This document shows positions 26,868-38,110 of a stretch of DNA of 57,677 nucleotides, one piece after another (the first letter of the stretch is position 1; each line of letters opens with the position of its first letter). The position numbers and the translations under genes were made by a program. The notes beneath the pieces were generated by a model. It did not search any database. It saw only the letters and a list, made by a program, of their open reading frames with translations, and had not been told where the DNA came from. This DNA is from Longimicrobium sp. (lineage in GTDB: Bacteria; Gemmatimonadota; Gemmatimonadetes; Longimicrobiales; Longimicrobiaceae): contig DASVQP010000008.1 in NCBI GenBank assembly GCA_036389135.1, positions 1 to 57,677 on the forward strand. Reading direction: 5' to 3'.

Positions 26868-27310
26868 GGATCGGGGTCGTCCACGGCCCCAACCTCAACC
26901 TCCTGGGCACGCGCGAGCCCGCGCTGTACGGGAGCGCGACGCTGGACGACGTGAACGCCGGAGTGGCGTCGCTGGCCTCCGAGCTGGGCGTGGGAGTGGA
27001 GTTCTTTCAATCCAACCACGAGGGCGCGCTGGTGGACCACGTGCAGGAGGCGGCAGGGCGCGTGGGCGGGTTCGTGGTGAACGCGGGCGCCTACACGCAC
27101 ACCAGCATCGCGCTGCGCGACGCGCTGGCGGGAGTGGCGCGTCCTTACGTGGAGGTGCATCTTAGCAACGTCTTCGCCCGCGAGCGCTTCCGGCACCGCT
27201 CGTATCTCGCCGCCGGCGCCGTCGGCATCGTCTCCGGCTTCGGCGCGGAGAGCTACCGGCTGGGGCTGCGGGCGCTGGTGGAGCTTTTGGAGAACGAACA
27301 GAAGTCCTAA
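26864..27310 (+). CDS. aroQ: Type II 3-dehydroquinate dehydratase
   Basis: Converts 3-dehydroquinate to 3-dehydroshikimate in the shikimate pathway, cytoplasmic dodecamer. 148 residues, usual length. Family signature: VVHGPNLNLLGTREPALYG (with the lid Arg and Tyr), FFQSNHEGALVDHV, VVNAGAYTHTSIALRDAL and the catalytic His region VEVHLSNVFARERFRHRS, then GIVSGFGAESYRLGL. It starts at TTG (TTGA overlap with the upstream TPR gene). Its last codons and TAA lie inside a heptamer repeat array. Confidence 0.96.
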   Translation: MRIGVVHGPNLNLLGTREPALYGSATLDDVNAGVASLASELGVGVEFFQSNHEGALVDHVQEAAGRVGGFVVNAGAYTHTSIALRDALAGVARPYVEVHLSNVFARERFRHRSYLAAGAVGIVSGFGAESYRLGLRALVELLENEQKS

Positions 27311-27370
27311 GTGCTAAGTCCTAAGTCCTGGGTGTTCCAGTTCAGCACTTAGCACTTAGCACTTAGGACT
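27302..27370. repeat. Inverted heptamer array between aroQ and efp
   Basis: Left arm: four AAGTCCT/AAGTGCT units; right arm: AGCACTT three times and AGGACT. The arms are complementary and could form a hairpin of about 28 base pairs. The array supplies the aroQ stop codon. Confidence 0.85.
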
Positions 27371-27414
27371 ACCAAACCGAAACTTCAGTCGGCACAAAAA
27401 CTTAGGAGATTTCA

Positions 27415-27978
27415 GTGGCAACGACGGCCGATTTCCGCAACGGGATGGTCATCAGCATGGATGGCGTGCTGTGGAGCATCCTCTGGTTCCAGCACCACAA
27501 GCCCGGCAAGGGGAACACCGTGGTGCGCAGCAAGCTCAAGAACGTCCTCACCGGCAACGTGCTGGAGAAGACGTTCCGCGCGGGCGAGCGCATCGAGGAG
27601 GTGCGGCTCGAGCACCGGCCGATCCAGTACTCGTACAACGACGGCGAGTTCTACTACTTCATGGACCAGCAGACCTACGACCAGATCCCGATCGCGGCGG
27701 CGGTGCTGGGCGAGGACCAGCTCAAGTACCTCAAGGAAGGGATGGAGTGCGACGGGCTGGTGCACGGCGAGAACGTGATCGCCGTGGAGCTGCCGTTCTT
27801 TGTGACTCTGCAGGTTACGCAGACGGACCCGGGCGTGCGCGGCGACACCGCCACCGGGGGCACCAAGCCCGCCACGCTGGAGACCGGCGCCGTGGTGCAG
27901 GTGCCGCTCTTCCTCAACGAGGGCGACCTCATTCGCGTCGACCGGCGCGAAGACAAGTACATCGAGCGCGCGAAATGA
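27415..27978 (+). CDS. efp: Elongation factor P
   Basis: EF-P relieves ribosomes stalled at polyproline stretches. 187 residues in three beta-barrel domains. The domain I loop reads [17 protein letters not shown] with Lys32 at the modified position (as Lys34 of E. coli), so a lysylation-type modification would be possible; no epmA or epmB is in the window. Domain II/III features [48 protein letters not shown] are typical. The GTG start has GGAG about 8 bases upstream. It is coupled to accB (ATGA). Confidence 0.97.
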   Translation: MATTADFRNGMVISMDGVLWSILWFQHHKPGKGNTVVRSKLKNVLTGNVLEKTFRAGERIEEVRLEHRPIQYSYNDGEFYYFMDQQTYDQIPIAAAVLGEDQLKYLKEGMECDGLVHGENVIAVELPFFVTLQVTQTDPGVRGDTATGGTKPATLETGAVVQVPLFLNEGDLIRVDRREDKYIERAK

Positions 27979-28478
27979 TCGACCTCGACTTTCTCCGCGG
28001 CCTCATCAGCGCGGTGGACGACAGCGGGATCGACTCCCTGGAGATCGCCCGCGGCGGAACCCGCATCCGCATCCACAAGACCCCGCCCCCCGCGCCCGTG
28101 AGCGCCGCGGCGGCCCCCGCGCAGGTGGTGCACGCCGCCGTGCCCGCGCCCGCGCCCGCGGCGGCTCCTGCGGCGGCGGCCTCCGCGGCGCCCGCGGCAG
28201 GCGGTGCGGCGCAGGCGGCCGCCGCGGCCGGGAACCTGGTGGACGTCAAGAGCCCCATGGTGGGGACGTACTACCGCTCCCCCGCGCCCGAGGCCCCGGC
28301 CTACGTGGAGCTGGGCACGCGCGTCGCCAAGGGGCAGACGCTGTGCATCCTGGAGGCGATGAAGCTGATGAACGAGCTGGAGTCCGACGTCGCCGGCATC
28401 GTGCGCGAGATCCTGGTGGAGAACGGCGAGCCCGTGGAGTACGGGCAGGTCCTCTTCCGCATCGAGCCGGCGGCCTGA
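27975..28478 (+). CDS. accB: Biotin carboxyl carrier protein of acetyl-CoA carboxylase
   Basis: Carries biotin between AccC and AccAD in the first step of fatty acid synthesis. 167 residues: N-terminal [32 protein letters not shown], an Ala/Pro-rich flexible linker (about 35-85) and the biotinyl domain with the biotinylated Lys130 in [14 protein letters not shown]. The linker is longer and more alanine-rich than in E. coli. Overlaps efp by 4 bases and is followed after 2 bases by pilT. Confidence 0.97.
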   Translation: MIDLDFLRGLISAVDDSGIDSLEIARGGTRIRIHKTPPPAPVSAAAAPAQVVHAAVPAPAPAAAPAAAASAAPAAGGAAQAAAAAGNLVDVKSPMVGTYYRSPAPEAPAYVELGTRVAKGQTLCILEAMKLMNELESDVAGIVREILVENGEPVEYGQVLFRIEPAA

Positions 28479-28480
28479 CC

Positions 28481-29656
28481 ATGGCCGAAGCGGTCCGCAG
28501 CGCGGAAACGCCGCCACGCCCGGCGCAGCGCGAGTTCGTACTTCGCGAAGCGCTGGACGAGCTGGTGCGGCGCCAGGGCTCCGACCTGCACCTCAAGGTC
28601 GGCCGCCCGCCCATGCTGCGCGTGCAGGGCGAGCTGGTGGAGACGGCGCTCGCCACGCTGCGTCCGGAGGACCTCAAGCGCTGCTCCGAGCAGACGCTCA
28701 ACCCCCGCCAGCGCGAAGAGTTCGCCGAGAAGAAGGAGATCGACTTCGCCATCGGCGTGAGCGGGCTGGGGCGCTTCCGCACCAACATCTTCCACCAGCG
28801 CGGCACGCTGGGGATGACCTTTCGCGCCATCCCCATGGAAGTGCCGGGGCTGGACACGCTGGAGCTGCCGGAGGCGCTGCAGCAGATCGCCCTCCTCCCC
28901 CGCGGGCTGGTGCTGGTGACGGGGGTGACGGGGAGCGGCAAGAGCACCACGCTGGCCGCCATGATCCGCCACCTCAACGAGCGGCGCGCGGTCAACATCG
29001 TCACGGTGGAGGACCCCATCGAGTTCCTCCATCGCGACACGAAGGCCATCATCAGCCAGCGCGAGGTGGGGACGGACACGCACTCCTTCCACGACGCGCT
29101 GCGCCACGTGCTGCGGCAGGACCCGGACGTCATCATGCTCGGCGAGATCCGCGACCGCCCGTCGATGGAGACGGTGCTCAAGGCGGCGGACACCGGGCAC
29201 CTGGTGATGAGCACCCTCCACACGACGGACGCGGCGCAGACCATCGGCCGCATCATCTCGTTCTTCCCGCCGCACCAGCACGCGGAGATCCGCGGGGTGC
29301 TGTCCAACGCCCTGCGCGCCATCGTGTCGCTGCGGCTGATCCCGCGCGCGGACGGGCCGGGGCGCGTCCCCGCCGCCGAGGTGATGGTGAACACCGCCGC
29401 CATCTCGCAGCTCATCCGCACGGGCGACGATTCGCAGAGCATCCCCGAGCTGATCGCGGACGGCCGCGTGCAGTACGGGATGCAGACGTTCGACCAGAGC
29501 CTGCTCGAGCTGTACCGCCGCGGCGCCATCACGTACGAGTGGGCGATGCACTACGCGTCCAACCCTTCGGAGTTCGCGCTGCGCGCCTCCGGGGTGGAGA
29601 GCGGCGAGCAGGAAACCTGGGGCGGGCCGCCGGCCTCCCCCCGTTCCGACCGATAA
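28481..29656 (+). CDS. pilT: Type IV pilus retraction ATPase PilT
   Basis: Hexameric retraction motor for twitching motility, on the cytoplasmic side of the inner membrane. 391 residues: N-terminal PAS-like domain ([21 protein letters not shown]), then the ATPase with Walker [10 protein letters not shown], Asp box VEDPIEFLH, Walker [12 protein letters not shown], His box [18 protein letters not shown] and the [13 protein letters not shown] segment of PilT. The C-terminus is about 20 residues longer than E. coli-type PilT. It sits inside the accB-accC pair; no other pil genes are adjacent. Confidence 0.95.
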   Translation: MAEAVRSAETPPRPAQREFVLREALDELVRRQGSDLHLKVGRPPMLRVQGELVETALATLRPEDLKRCSEQTLNPRQREEFAEKKEIDFAIGVSGLGRFRTNIFHQRGTLGMTFRAIPMEVPGLDTLELPEALQQIALLPRGLVLVTGVTGSGKSTTLAAMIRHLNERRAVNIVTVEDPIEFLHRDTKAIISQREVGTDTHSFHDALRHVLRQDPDVIMLGEIRDRPSMETVLKAADTGHLVMSTLHTTDAAQTIGRIISFFPPHQHAEIRGVLSNALRAIVSLRLIPRADGPGRVPAAEVMVNTAAISQLIRTGDDSQSIPELIADGRVQYGMQTFDQSLLELYRRGAITYEWAMHYASNPSEFALRASGVESGEQETWGGPPASPRSDR

Positions 29657-29669
29657 ATCCCCGAGAGAC

Positions 29670-31014
<1,345 letters not shown>

Positions 31015-31022
<8 letters not shown>

Positions 31023-31758
31023 CATGCGGCTGGACGTGTTAATGACCCCCGCCGAGGCCATCCCCGCCGAGGTCGCAGGCCGCACCGTCGTGGTGATCGA
31101 CGTGCTGCGCGCCTCGTCTTCCATCGTGGAGGCGATGGCGTCGGGTGCGCGCACCATCTTCCCCGTCACCTCCATCGAGGAGGCGATCCGCCTTGCCAAC
31201 ACGCTGGGGCGCGACGAGGTGCTGCTGTGCGGCGAGCGGCGCAGGCTCACCATTGAGGGGTTCGACCTGGGGAACTCGCCCGGCGAGTTCACCCCCGAGC
31301 GGGTGGGCGGCAAGACGCTGGTGATGACCACCACCAACGGCACGGCGTCGATGGCGGCCGCGGCGGGGGCGGCGCGGGTGATCGTGGGCGCGCTGCTGAA
31401 CCTGGACGCGGTGGTGGAGGACCTGGTGCGCACCGGCGCCGAGCCCGTCTTCCTCTGCTCGGCCCGCGAGGGCCGCTTCGGCCTGGACGACGCGGTGACC
31501 GCCGGCCGGATGATCGGCGCCCTGCTGGAAGCGGGCCCGGACGCGGAGTGGACGATGAACGACGGTGCCCGCGCGGCCCTGGCCCTGGGCCGCGCCTGGG
31601 ACGGCGACGCGGCGGTCCTCTTCGCCCAGACCGCCGCCGGCCGCCAGCTCTCCGACGTTGGCCTGGAAGCCGACCTCGCCTTCTGCGCCCAGACCAACCT
31701 CCGCGACGTGGTCCCGGTGCTCCAGGATCGCAGCATCACGTTGAACGGAAGTGCGTGA
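31015..31758 (+). CDS. comB: 2-phosphosulfolactate phosphatase family protein
   Basis: ComB dephosphorylates 2-phosphosulfolactate to sulfolactate in coenzyme M synthesis; the family is common in bacteria without CoM, where its role is unclear. 247 residues from a GTG at 31015, which has GGAG 7 bases upstream (ATG 31024 would be 16 bases away). Conserved stretches: [44 protein letters not shown] and [12 protein letters not shown], all with the acidic and Arg/Lys residues of the Mg2+-phosphatase site. Co-transcribed with accC. Confidence 0.85.
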
Positions 31759-31788
31759 GTGCGTTGGGGACGGCCGGATTGGTGGTAG

Positions 31789-31808
31789 GGGTGTGATTCA
31801 TCACGCCC
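31789..31808 (-). repeat. Single TGAA hairpin with CCTAC tail, copy 4
   Basis: Plus strand GGGTGTGA-TTCA-TCACGCCC keeps pairing through a T-G wobble although the stem differs from the other copies. Confidence 0.7.
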
Positions 31809-31866
31809 GCGCCCGAATCGGCTCCGCGCCCCGCCGTGCACACCGCAATCCCGTGGGGGTCCAGGA

Positions 31867-31918
31867 GCGAATGAATTCGCCGCTGGAACCACACGAAGTC
31901 CGCCTGCGCGGACTCACG
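31867..31918 (+). repeat. TGAA double-hairpin element, copy 8
   Basis: Hairpin 1 GCGAA-TGAA-TTCGC (A-T pair where other copies have G-C), linker CGCTGGAACCACACGA, hairpin 2 AGTCCGC-CTGC-GCGGACT. Confidence 0.8.
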
Positions 31919-31947
31919 CAGAGGGCGGTGCACGTCCCCCCATTCTC

Positions 31948-32142
31948 GTCATCCTGAGCAAAGCGCCTACTCCATCCTCGCCCGTTCACCAGACTTCGGG
32001 CGCGGAGCGAAGGATCTACTGCGCGTGCCGAGGGGACCGTCAAATCGCGCTGTCCTCTTGCCTCGCCGGCTAGATCCTTCGGTCGCCGCAGGAGCCCCGC
32101 AGTGCGCCGCGGAGCCTTGCGATGCGGCTCCCTCAGGATGAC
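31948..32142. repeat. Nested inverted repeat with ATCCTGAG ends
   Basis: Outer arms GTCATCCTGAG (31948-31958) and CTCAGGATGAC (32132-32142); inner arms GAAGGATCTA (32009-32018) and TAGATCCTTC (32071-32080). Both pairs are perfect. It could be a miniature non-autonomous element; no target-site duplication was identified. Confidence 0.7.
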
Positions 32143-32223
32143 AAAGGAAAGGGGCGGCATCGGTCAGCGCACTTACGCACTAACGCACTTCGTTTTCCGT
32201 ACTTCCCCACCCGCAGGAACTCC

Positions 32224-34626
32224 ATGCAGTTATCCCTCGACGACCGGCAGCGGCGCGAGCTGTGGGGGCTCGGACTTCTGGCCCTCGCGCTCCTGCTCGC
32301 GCTTTCATTGATCCCGGTCGGCCTGTTCGGCGCGACCGGAATGCGGCTCTTTCCCACCGGCAACGTGGTCGGCGTGGCGGGAAGCTGGCTCGCGCGCAGC
32401 ACCCTCGGCTTCCTGGGCGTCGGGGCGGTCGCGCTGCCGGTGCTCGCGGGACTGTGGGGGCTGGTCGCGTTCGACAAGCTGGAGGCGCCCTCCGCACTGC
32501 GCTGGAGCGTGCTGGCGACGGGGCTGATGCTGCTGGTGCCCGCCACCGCCGCCGTCGCAATCGGACGCGTGGCGCAGCCGCCGCTGCTGGCCGGGTGGAC
32601 CGGCGCCGCGGCGGGGTGGGGAATGGCGTCGCTGATCGGGACGGTGGGCGCGTCGCTCGTACTCTTCTTCGCCTTCGCCGGGCTGTGCGTGGCGACGCTC
32701 AAGTGGAACCCGCTGCGCACCGCGGTCGGCGGCGGGCGGCTGGCATGGGGGCACGCGCGCACCCTCGCCACCTCCATCCCAACGCCCACGCTGCGCCTCC
32801 CCGATCCGCGCCTCCTCATCCCCTCGCGCGGCGCCCGCATGCCGGACACGGAGCAGGAGATCGACGGGGCTGAGCTGGAGGAGGAGTACGCCGACTTCCT
32901 TCCCGAGGACGCCTTCGCCAGCTACGACGACGAGGAGGCGACGGTGCTCGACCACCCCGTCGCCGTGGCGCCGCCCACGAAGGCGCCCGCCGCGAGGGCC
33001 AAAGCCGCCGCCAAGCCGGTCGCCCGGTCCACCGCGGCCGAGCAGACGGAGCTGATCCCCCAGGACGCAGGCGATCCCACGGCCGGCGATCTTCCGGCGT
33101 CCGACCTGCTCACCGCCGCACCCTTCCGCGACGACCAGCGCAACCGGCAGGAGCTGGACAAGCTGGGAAAGGTGCTGATCGACAAGCTCGCAACCTTTAA
33201 GATCGAGGGCGAGATCGTCGGGATGACGACCGGGCCCGTGGTCACGCAGTTCGAGGTCTCGCCCGCGCCTGGCGTTAAAGTGGCGCGCATCGCGAACCTG
33301 GAGGCGGACCTGGCGCTGGCGCTCAAGGCGCCATCGGTGCGCATCGTAGCGCCCATCCCAGGCAAGGGCGCCGTCGGCGTGGAGGTGCCCAATCCGACGC
33401 CGGAGATGGTGTTCTTTCGCGAAGTGGTGGAGAGCCAGCAGTTCCGCGCGAGCAAGGCGGCGCTCCCGCTGGCGCTGGGCAAGGACATCGCCGGGCGGCC
33501 GATGGTGGCGGACCTGGCGAAGATGCCGCACCTCCTGATCGCGGGCGCCACGGGCTCCGGCAAGTCGGTGTGCGTCAACACCATCATCACCTCGCTGATC
33601 TACCGCCACTCGCCGCAGTCGCTCCGGTTCCTGATGGTGGACCCGAAGATGGTGGAGCTCAGCATGTACAACGACCTCCCCCACCTGCGGCACCCCGTCG
33701 TCACGGACAACAACGATGCCGCGGCGGTCCTCAAGTGGGCGGTGCTGGAGATGGAGCGCCGCTACGAGCTCCTCTCGGTGAACGGCGTCCGCAACCTGCA
33801 GGACTTCAACAAGCGCGTGGAGAGCGGCGTCGTCATCCGCTCCCCCGAGGCCGACGGGGAGGAGGGTGATCCCGACCGGTGGCTCTACAAGAGCGGCGCG
33901 CTCCCGTACATCGTCGTCATCATCGACGAGCTGGCCGACCTGATGATGACGGTGCAGGGCGACGTGGAGAAGCCGCTGGCGCTGCTGGCGCAGAAGGCTC
34001 GCGCCATCGGCATCCACCTGATCCTGGCGACGCAGCGTCCCTCGGTGAACGTCATCACGGGGCTGATCAAGGCCAACTTCCCCAGCCGCATCGCCTTCCG
34101 CGTCTCGTCCAAAGTGGACAGCCGCACCATCCTGGACGGCAACGGCGCCGACGCACTGCTGGGCAACGGCGACATGTTGATGCTGCCGCCGGGGAGCAGC
34201 GAGCTGATCCGCATCCAGGGTGCGTACCTATCGACGGAGGAGACGGAAGAGGTGATGAAGTGGTACCGCGAGCAGGCGCGCATCCGCCGCGAGGAGGCGC
34301 TCGCCGCGGGCCTGGAGCTCGCCGAGGGCACGGGCGAGGCGAACATCCTGGACGTCGTGCGCGCCTCCGAGGACACGGGCGAGCTGGAGCCGGAGGAGGC
34401 GGTGGGGGAGCGCGACAAGCTCTTCCGCGAAGCCGCCGAGCTGTGCATCCAGCACCAGGGCGGCTCCACGTCGCTGCTGCAGCGCCGCCTGCGCATCGGC
34501 TATGGCCGCGCCGCGCGCATCATCGACCAGCTCCACTTCGCCGGCGTCCTCGGCCCCCCGGACGGCTCCAAGCCGCGCGACGTGCTCGTCGACTTCACGC
34601 AGATCGATTCGATCTGCGGTGGATAG
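32224..34626 (+). CDS. ftsK: FtsK/SpoIIIE-type DNA translocase
   Basis: Septal DNA pump that clears chromosomes at division and activates dimer resolution. 800 residues: four or five N-terminal membrane helices (about 15-170), a charged linker with acidic and Ala/Lys/Pro-rich parts (about 200-300), then the motor: alpha domain (GKVLIDKLATFKIEGEIVGM), RecA-like beta domain with Walker A IAGATGSGKSVCVNT and Walker B VVIIDELADLMM, and the C-terminal winged-helix gamma domain (FREAAELCIQHQGGSTSLLQ...AARIIDQLHFAGVLGP) that reads polar sequences. The linker is short for FtsK. Confidence 0.96.
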   Translation: MQLSLDDRQRRELWGLGLLALALLLALSLIPVGLFGATGMRLFPTGNVVGVAGSWLARSTLGFLGVGAVALPVLAGLWGLVAFDKLEAPSALRWSVLATGLMLLVPATAAVAIGRVAQPPLLAGWTGAAAGWGMASLIGTVGASLVLFFAFAGLCVATLKWNPLRTAVGGGRLAWGHARTLATSIPTPTLRLPDPRLLIPSRGARMPDTEQEIDGAELEEEYADFLPEDAFASYDDEEATVLDHPVAVAPPTKAPAARAKAAAKPVARSTAAEQTELIPQDAGDPTAGDLPASDLLTAAPFRDDQRNRQELDKLGKVLIDKLATFKIEGEIVGMTTGPVVTQFEVSPAPGVKVARIANLEADLALALKAPSVRIVAPIPGKGAVGVEVPNPTPEMVFFREVVESQQFRASKAALPLALGKDIAGRPMVADLAKMPHLLIAGATGSGKSVCVNTIITSLIYRHSPQSLRFLMVDPKMVELSMYNDLPHLRHPVVTDNNDAAAVLKWAVLEMERRYELLSVNGVRNLQDFNKRVESGVVIRSPEADGEEGDPDRWLYKSGALPYIVVIIDELADLMMTVQGDVEKPLALLAQKARAIGIHLILATQRPSVNVITGLIKANFPSRIAFRVSSKVDSRTILDGNGADALLGNGDMLMLPPGSSELIRIQGAYLSTEETEEVMKWYREQARIRREEALAAGLELAEGTGEANILDVVRASEDTGELEPEEAVGERDKLFREAAELCIQHQGGSTSLLQRRLRIGYGRAARIIDQLHFAGVLGPPDGSKPRDVLVDFTQIDSICGG

Positions 34627-34632
34627 GCTGGG

Positions 34633-34684
34633 GCGAGTGAACTCGCTGCAACAACAGCACAAAGTCCGCCTTCGCGGACTCGGC
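34633..34684 (+). repeat. TGAA double-hairpin element, copy 9
   Basis: Hairpin 1 GCGAG-TGAA-CTCGC, linker TGCAACAACAGCACAA, hairpin 2 AGTCCGC-CTTC-GCGGACT. It starts 6 bases past the ftsK stop. Confidence 0.8.
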
Positions 34685-34700
34685 TTCGAGATCTGTGGTG

Positions 34701-34721
34701 GGGCCGCGATTCATCGCGCCC
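34701..34721 (-). repeat. Single TGAA hairpin, copy 5
   Basis: Stem GGGCGCGA (minus strand) with an extra base bulged on one side; faces double hairpin copy 9 as in the 7.6-kb cluster. Confidence 0.7.
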
Positions 34722-34765
34722 GCCCTTGCCCCACCTCGACCCGTGCTCCGCACACCAAATCCTCG

Positions 34766-34798
34766 TAGGGACAGCCCCAAGTAGCTGCCCGTGCCGGC
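34766..34798 (-). repeat. CTAC-type hairpin (GGGCAGC), copy 2
   Basis: Plus strand GTAGGGACAGCCCCAAGTAG and GCTGCCC form a degenerate version of the 7752-7785 unit. Same order of modules as there. Confidence 0.55.
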
Positions 34799-34915
34799 CG
34801 CCGCGGCGCAGCCCGCATCCAAGAACCGGAACGGTGCGCGTGCCGGCGGGGTAACTCAGCGCAACGCATAACCTTGCGGTACGCGATTCGAACTCGTTCG
34901 GGAGATAGATCGGTG

Positions 34916-35809
34916 ATGATTCGTTCGGCTTCCTTTGGAGTGCTGCTGGTGGCGCTGGCGGCATGCGGCGGGCAGGAGAGCTCCGCCGATTCGCCCGCGC
35001 AGGGCGTGGCGCCGCAGCGTCCGCGTGCGGAGACGCCAGCCGTCGCGGAGGCACCGGTAGCCGGCGCGGATACGGCGGCGGCTTCCATCGGCGGGGGCAC
35101 GGCCCAGAGCGGCGGTGCGGTGACTCAGCCCGGTGCACCGTCGGCGGCTCCCGCGCAGGCCGGCACTGCTCCGGCTGCGCAGCCGGGCGCCAAGCCGGCC
35201 GCCGGCCAGACCGCCGCGAGCACGGACGACGCGACGGAGATCCTGCGTCGTACCGAGCAGCGCGCGGACGCGATCCGCACGCTGGAGGCGGACTTCGTGC
35301 AGAGCCTGCGCGTGCCGCTCCTCAACCAGAACCAGAACAGCGCGGGCAAGCTGTACCAGCGCAAGCCGGACCGCTTCCTGATGCGCTTCACCCAGCCCGC
35401 CGGCGACGTGATGGTGGCGGACGGGCGCTACTTCTGGCTCTACTACCCGAGCACCGACCGCACGCAGGTGATCCGCACCAGCATCGCCAAGGGCGGCGGC
35501 GCGGTGGACCTCCAGCGGCAGTTCATCGGCAACGCGGCCGCGCGCTTCGTCGCCACGCTGAACCGCAGCGAGGTGGTGGACGGGCACGACAGCCACGCGC
35601 TTACGCTCGTCCCGCGGCAGGCGTCGCCGTACAAGGTGCTGCGCATCTGGGTGGACAAGGACGACTACACCGTCCGCCGCTTCGAGATGACCGAGGAAAA
35701 CGAGTCGGTGCGCCGCGTGGAGCTGCGCAACATCCGCGTCAACGGCACGATCCCGGACAACCTGTTCAGCTTCACGCCGCCGCAGGGCACGCAGGTGTTC
35801 GAACAGTAA
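34916..35809 (+). CDS. lolA: LolA-like outer-membrane lipoprotein carrier protein with its own lipobox
   Basis: LolA ferries lipoproteins across the periplasm. The C-terminal 200 residues fit: TLEADFVQSLRVPLLNQNQNSAGKLYQRKPDRFLMRF, GDVMVADGRYFWLYYPSTDRTQVI, then YKVLRIWVDKDDYTVRRFEM. Unusually, the N-terminus is a lipoprotein signal (MIRSASFGVLLVALAAC, Cys17) followed by an 85-residue Ala/Pro/Gly-rich linker, so it would be membrane-tethered, unlike classical soluble LolA. 297 residues in all. GGAG at 34901-34904 is 8 bases before a GTG (34913) and 11 before the ATG used here. No lolB or lolCDE is nearby. Confidence 0.85.
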   Translation: MIRSASFGVLLVALAACGGQESSADSPAQGVAPQRPRAETPAVAEAPVAGADTAAASIGGGTAQSGGAVTQPGAPSAAPAQAGTAPAAQPGAKPAAGQTAASTDDATEILRRTEQRADAIRTLEADFVQSLRVPLLNQNQNSAGKLYQRKPDRFLMRFTQPAGDVMVADGRYFWLYYPSTDRTQVIRTSIAKGGGAVDLQRQFIGNAAARFVATLNRSEVVDGHDSHALTLVPRQASPYKVLRIWVDKDDYTVRRFEMTEENESVRRVELRNIRVNGTIPDNLFSFTPPQGTQVFEQ

Positions 35810-35901
35810 GCGGCGCACGGCGTATGACGGAGGCCCCGACCGGAAATCCCCGGCACGGGGCCTTTGTCGTTGGTGGCAGCCTTCGTGGCGGGGGCGAGCG
35901 C

Positions 35902-35921
35902 GGGCGCGATGAATCGCGCCC
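35902..35921 (+). repeat. Single TGAA hairpin with CCTAC tail, copy 6
   Basis: Stem GGGCGCGA, tail CCTACCACGGGAAGG, which resembles the linker of the double hairpins without a second hairpin. Confidence 0.8.
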
Positions 35922-36030
35922 CTACCACGGGAAGGCGGAGAGGGGGCCGGGGGGTGAGGGCAACCCGCCTTGCTCCGCCCCCGGCCGCCGGCCTACATTG
36001 GCGCCGACCCCATCCACCCGGACCGAGACC

Positions 36031-36534
36031 ATGGCAAAGACGGCCACCTTCGACATCAGCTCGACCGTGGACCTCCAGGAGGTCGACAACGCCCTGAACC
36101 AGGCGCGCAAGGAGATCCTGCAGCGCTTCGACTTCAAGGGCTCCACGGCCGAAATCGAGTTCAGCAAAAAGGACGGGACGCTCACCCTCCTCTCCGACGA
36201 CGAGTACAAGCTGCAGGCGCTGGTGGACGTCATCCAGACCAAGCTGATCAAGCGCGGCGTGCCCGTGCGCAACCTCGACTACGGTGAAGTCGAGGAGGCG
36301 TTCGGCGGCAAGGCGCGGCAGACGATCACGCTGGTGCAGGGGATCTCCACCGAAAAGGGGAAGGAGATCGTGAAGGCGATCAAGGCCGCCGGCTTCAAAA
36401 AGGTCAGCGCGCAGATCCAGGACGAGCAGGTGCGCGTGACGTCGCCCTCCATCGACGAGTTGCAGTCGGTGATTGCGGCGCTCAAGAAGGAGGACTTCGG
36501 GATCGAGCTGTCGTTCGGGAATTTCCGGTCTTGA
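36031..36534 (+). CDS. yajQ: YajQ family nucleotide-binding protein
   Basis: YajQ-family proteins bind nucleotides; some bind cyclic di-GMP and act as effectors. 167 residues, two ferredoxin-like repeats. Conserved motifs: TFDISSTVDLQEVDNALNQARKEI, FDFKGSTAEIEF, LIKRGVPVRNLDYGEVEEAFGGKARQ and KEDFGIELSFGNFR at the end. Cytoplasmic. It is preceded by a single TGAA hairpin and followed by a heptamer array. Confidence 0.95.
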   Translation: MAKTATFDISSTVDLQEVDNALNQARKEILQRFDFKGSTAEIEFSKKDGTLTLLSDDEYKLQALVDVIQTKLIKRGVPVRNLDYGEVEEAFGGKARQTITLVQGISTEKGKEIVKAIKAAGFKKVSAQIQDEQVRVTSPSIDELQSVIAALKKEDFGIELSFGNFRS

Positions 36535-36538
36535 AGAA

Positions 36539-36597
36539 AGTGCCCAGTGCCGAGTGCTCAGTGCCAAGTGACTGCAGGCACTAGGCACTAGGCACTG
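36539..36597. repeat. Inverted heptamer array after yajQ
   Basis: Five AGTGCCC-like heptamers in a row, a short centre, then three GCACTAG-like heptamers. Begins 5 bases past the yajQ stop. Confidence 0.8.
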
Positions 36598-36600
36598 CTG

Positions 36601-36759
36601 TTAGCTCCCCGGCGCCTTTGCGGTGTCCGCGGGGGCCTGCTGCTGGCCGGCGTTCTCTTCCGCGCCGTCGCGGCGGTCGTCCATGCCGTCGTCGCAGGCG
36701 GCCAGCGGGGCTACCACGAGCGCGAGAGCCAGCACGGCGTACGCGAGGCGCCTGGTCAT
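36601..36759 (-). CDS. Very small putative lipoprotein
   Basis: A 52-residue reading frame with a convincing lipoprotein signal (MTRRLAYAVLALALVVAPLAAC) followed by a short charged tail DDGMDDRRDGAEE...PGS. It is the kind of small lipoprotein that annotation often misses. Start at 36759 with AAGGA 8 bases upstream; ATG 36768 also possible. Its transcription is divergent from hemL. Function unknown; it could be non-expressed. Confidence 0.55.
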   Translation of the reverse strand: MTRRLAYAVLALALVVAPLAACDDGMDDRRDGAEENAGQQQAPADTAKAPGS

Positions 36760-36784
36760 ACGCTCCATCCTTGAGGTCGGTTGA

Positions 36785-38093
<1,309 letters not shown>

Positions 38094-38110
<17 letters not shown>

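Larger units (their letters stand above)
31759..32223. other. 465-base intergenic stretch before ftsK; repeats only
   Basis: No gene is seen. It holds a single TGAA hairpin (31789-31808), a double hairpin (31867-31918) and a large nested inverted repeat (31948-32142). The final 80 bases contain TACGCACTAACGCACT-like direct repeats and probably the ftsK promoter. Confidence 0.6.
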
